Shown piece by piece: positions 43,565 through 44,469 of a stretch of 44,469 nt of DNA. Origin of the DNA: Gammaproteobacteria bacterium (GTDB lineage: Bacteria; Pseudomonadota; Gammaproteobacteria; Xanthomonadales; Rhodanobacteraceae); the NCBI GenBank assembly GCA_004295005.1, contig SHNG01000128.1, positions 1 through 44,469 of the forward strand, read 5' to 3'. Below the pieces are notes generated by a model. It was not told the origin of the DNA, made no database searches, and worked only from the letters and a program-made list of their open reading frames with translations. A program made the translations under genes and the position numbers. Within the stretch, counting starts at the first letter, position 1, and each line of letters opens with the position of its first letter.

Positions 43565-43807
43565 TTGCCCACGACCTTGACGCTGAAAAACATCCCAGAC
43601 GAGCTGTATGAGCGGCTCAAGAGCGCGGCTGAATTGAACCGCCGCAGCCTCAACAGCGAGGCAATTGTCTGCCTTGAAAGTGGGCTGCGAATTGTGGATG
43701 TCCCGGATTCCGCGAATTGTGGATGTCCCGGATTCCGCGAATTGTGGATGTCCCGGATTCCGCGGATTCCGTCCCGGATTCCGCTCTGCGGATTGCGCTC
43801 GGATTGA
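43565..43807 (+). pseudogene. Truncated ribbon-helix-helix (FitA/VapB-like) antitoxin, C terminus replaced by repeats
   Basis: The segment LTLKNIPDELYERLKSAAEL, followed by NRRSLNSEAIVCLESGL, is a normal FitA/VapB-type ribbon-helix-helix antitoxin DNA-binding domain. The usual toxin-binding C terminus, an Arg-rich helix ending in an acidic tail, is missing. From about 43687 the frame runs into three 25-bp repeats and reads RIVDVPDSANCGCPGF, meaningless repeat-derived protein. No toxin gene follows. I use TTG 43565 with GGAG upstream, matching the usual start; an ATG at 43523 would add 14 residues. The gene is probably dead or makes an orphan repressor. Confidence 0.75.
43687..43782. repeat. 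Three perfect 25-bp repeats plus two partial copies, inverted to the ftsK-side repeats
   Basis: GCGAATTGTGGATGTCCCGG followed by ATTCC repeats exactly at 43687-43711, 43712-43736 and 43737-43761. Partials GCGGATTCC (43762-43770) and GTCCCGGATTCC (43771-43782) follow. The reverse complement contains CGGGACATCCACAAT, the core of the 98-bp repeats before the transposase. The period of 25 is not a multiple of 3, so each copy shifts the antitoxin reading frame. There are no spacers, so it is not a CRISPR. Confidence 0.92.
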
Positions 43808-43900
43808 GCCTGGACAAGCGTAGGATATGTCTCGCCGGGATCCCGGACTTCGCGGGTGGGGCGCCGGCCCCGGTAGTCCTTCGAAACGGGGAGAACGAGC

Positions 43901-44469
43901 ATGTGGTCCAGAATCGCACTAGCCATTAGCTGTTTCGTCGCACTGCCGGCCGTGGCTGGGTCGGTGACGCTGCCGTGGACGTTCCAGCCGGACACCCCGG
44001 CGGTTGCGTCGCAGGTCAACGACAACTTCGGTGCCGTCGCCACTGGCGTCAATGGCAACGCCGCCGATATCGCGGCGCTGCAAACCCAGCTTGCGGCATT
44101 GCAAAACACCGTTGCCGCGCAAGGCACCACCATCACAGCGCTGCAAGGCAACGTGATGACGCTGCAAGGTACGGTCGCTGCCCAAGGCACCACCATCACA
44201 GCGCTGCAAGGCGACGTGATGACGCTGCAGGGTACGGTCGCTGCCCAAGGCACCACCATCACAGCGCTGCAAGGCAACGTGATGACGCTGCAGGGTACGG
44301 TCGCGGCGCAAGGCAACACCATCACGACGCTGCAAGGCGACGTCACGACCCTGACGTCGCAACTCAACGCCGTCACCGCGAACCCGGTACTCGAACTCGG
44401 CAACTACGTCAGCCTGCAGATGCTTTCCGATCCGCAGAGCGGCAACAGCTACCCGACCGCTGTGTTCGA
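43901..44469 (+). CDS. Secreted coiled-coil repeat protein, N-terminal part (cut by window edge)
   Basis: At least 189 residues; the 3' end is outside the window. A signal peptide (MWSRIALAISCFVALPAVAG) is followed by PAVASQVNDNFGAV, a block seen at the start of exported proteins with fibre-like repeats. Then a 21-residue heptad-like repeat of LQGTVAAQGTTITALQGNVM type occurs about four times (roughly residues 67-147). The text then reads VLELGNYVSLQML, beginning a different domain. The repeats predict a trimeric or dimeric coiled coil, as in adhesin or tail-fibre stalks. GGGGAG precedes the ATG. The function cannot be stated without the C terminus; its place beyond the repeat array argues for an accessory gene. 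Confidence 0.8.
   Translation, partial: MWSRIALAISCFVALPAVAGSVTLPWTFQPDTPAVASQVNDNFGAVATGVNGNAADIAALQTQLAALQNTVAAQGTTITALQGNVMTLQGTVAAQGTTITALQGDVMTLQGTVAAQGTTITALQGNVMTLQGTVAAQGNTITTLQGDVTTLTSQLNAVTANPVLELGNYVSLQMLSDPQSGNSYPTAVF
44099..44341. repeat. 63-bp tandem repeat in the coiled-coil gene
   Basis: About 3.9 copies with period 63, for example the block CAAGGCACCACCATCACAGC starts at 44120, 44183 and 44246, and a variant at 44309. The copies are almost identical in sequence, differing mainly AAC/GAC and CAA/CAG, which points to recent expansion. Since 63 is a multiple of 3, copy changes keep the reading frame. Confidence 0.9.

Noticed and set aside
43687-43782. CRISPR array
   Set aside because: The 25-bp units are directly adjacent with no spacers, and there are no cas genes.
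42278-43782. Typical insertion sequence with terminal inverted repeats and target duplication
   Set aside because: The repeats on each side differ in unit length and number and no target-site duplication is visible; an IS200/RAYT enzyme does not create one.
43483-44403. Minus-strand open frame of 306 codons with repeated SVITLPCSAVMVVPWAAT-like units
   Set aside because: Reverse reading of the 63-bp repeats. The plus frame has a signal peptide, a Shine-Dalgarno and a coiled-coil pattern and is preferred.

Overview
The window is about 44.5 kb of GC-rich chromosome from a Gram-negative bacterium, most probably a gammaproteobacterium of the Xanthomonadales (Lysobacterales). This rests on the Nudix-mnmA-hflD and clpS-clpA-infA-aat...trxB...ftsK gene orders, the many predicted exported proteins, the GTAG-headed hairpin repeats and the IS200-like REP-associated transposase. 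The species cannot be named from sequence reading alone. No tRNA, rRNA or CRISPR array was recognised.

Left edge (1-2300): the 5' part of mtnB (methionine salvage) on the minus strand, an unrecognised secreted protein on the plus strand, and a PPOX-fold flavoprotein. From 2301 to 11536 lies a minus-strand kynurenine/3-hydroxyanthranilate cluster. In transcription order it runs: 2-aminomuconate semialdehyde dehydrogenase, a secreted ChaN/TraB-like protein, a RidA-type 2-aminomuconate deaminase, a 0.76 kb hairpin-rich repeat mosaic, 3-hydroxyanthranilate dioxygenase, ACMS decarboxylase, a small secreted protein, kynureninase, kynurenine 3-monooxygenase and the fluoride channel crcB. Together these convert kynurenine to 3-hydroxyanthranilate, open the ring, decarboxylate ACMS away from quinolinate/NAD synthesis, oxidise the semialdehyde and deaminate it. 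Several junctions are stop/start overlaps, which also tie three unexpected genes (crcB, the small secreted protein, the ChaN-like protein) to the pathway.

Middle (11626-29447): a secreted M3 peptidase, rluF, a BaiN-type flavoprotein and a rhomboid protease. Next comes a minus-strand export module of DUF1800, DUF1501 and a mono-haem CxxCH protein. A very large beta-propeller sensor kinase faces a response regulator with DUF3369 and HD-GYP domains, probably a c-di-GMP signalling pair. Isovaleryl-CoA dehydrogenase and leucine dehydrogenase form a small branched-chain amino acid catabolic unit, followed by an unknown secreted protein.

Right part (29448-42261): a REP/BIME cluster, then hflD-mnmA-Nudix and the backbone clpS-clpA-(DUF4124)-infA-aat-(FemAB-like)-trxB-ald-ftsK. 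ClpS, ClpA and Aat together are the recognition, unfolding and tagging steps of the bacterial N-degron pathway. The order is the same as in Escherichia coli, except that cydDC is replaced by a FemAB-like acyltransferase and lrp by alanine dehydrogenase.

Right edge (42262-44469): a REP-associated tyrosine transposase (RAYT) sits downstream of ftsK, where lolA is found in E. coli. Two 98-bp direct repeats run into its start codon. Three perfect 25-bp repeats on its other side carry the same core in opposite orientation and have been added to the end of a broken ribbon-helix-helix antitoxin gene. The window ends inside a secreted coiled-coil protein built from a 63-bp tandem repeat. This repeat/transposase locus is the most interesting part of the window.
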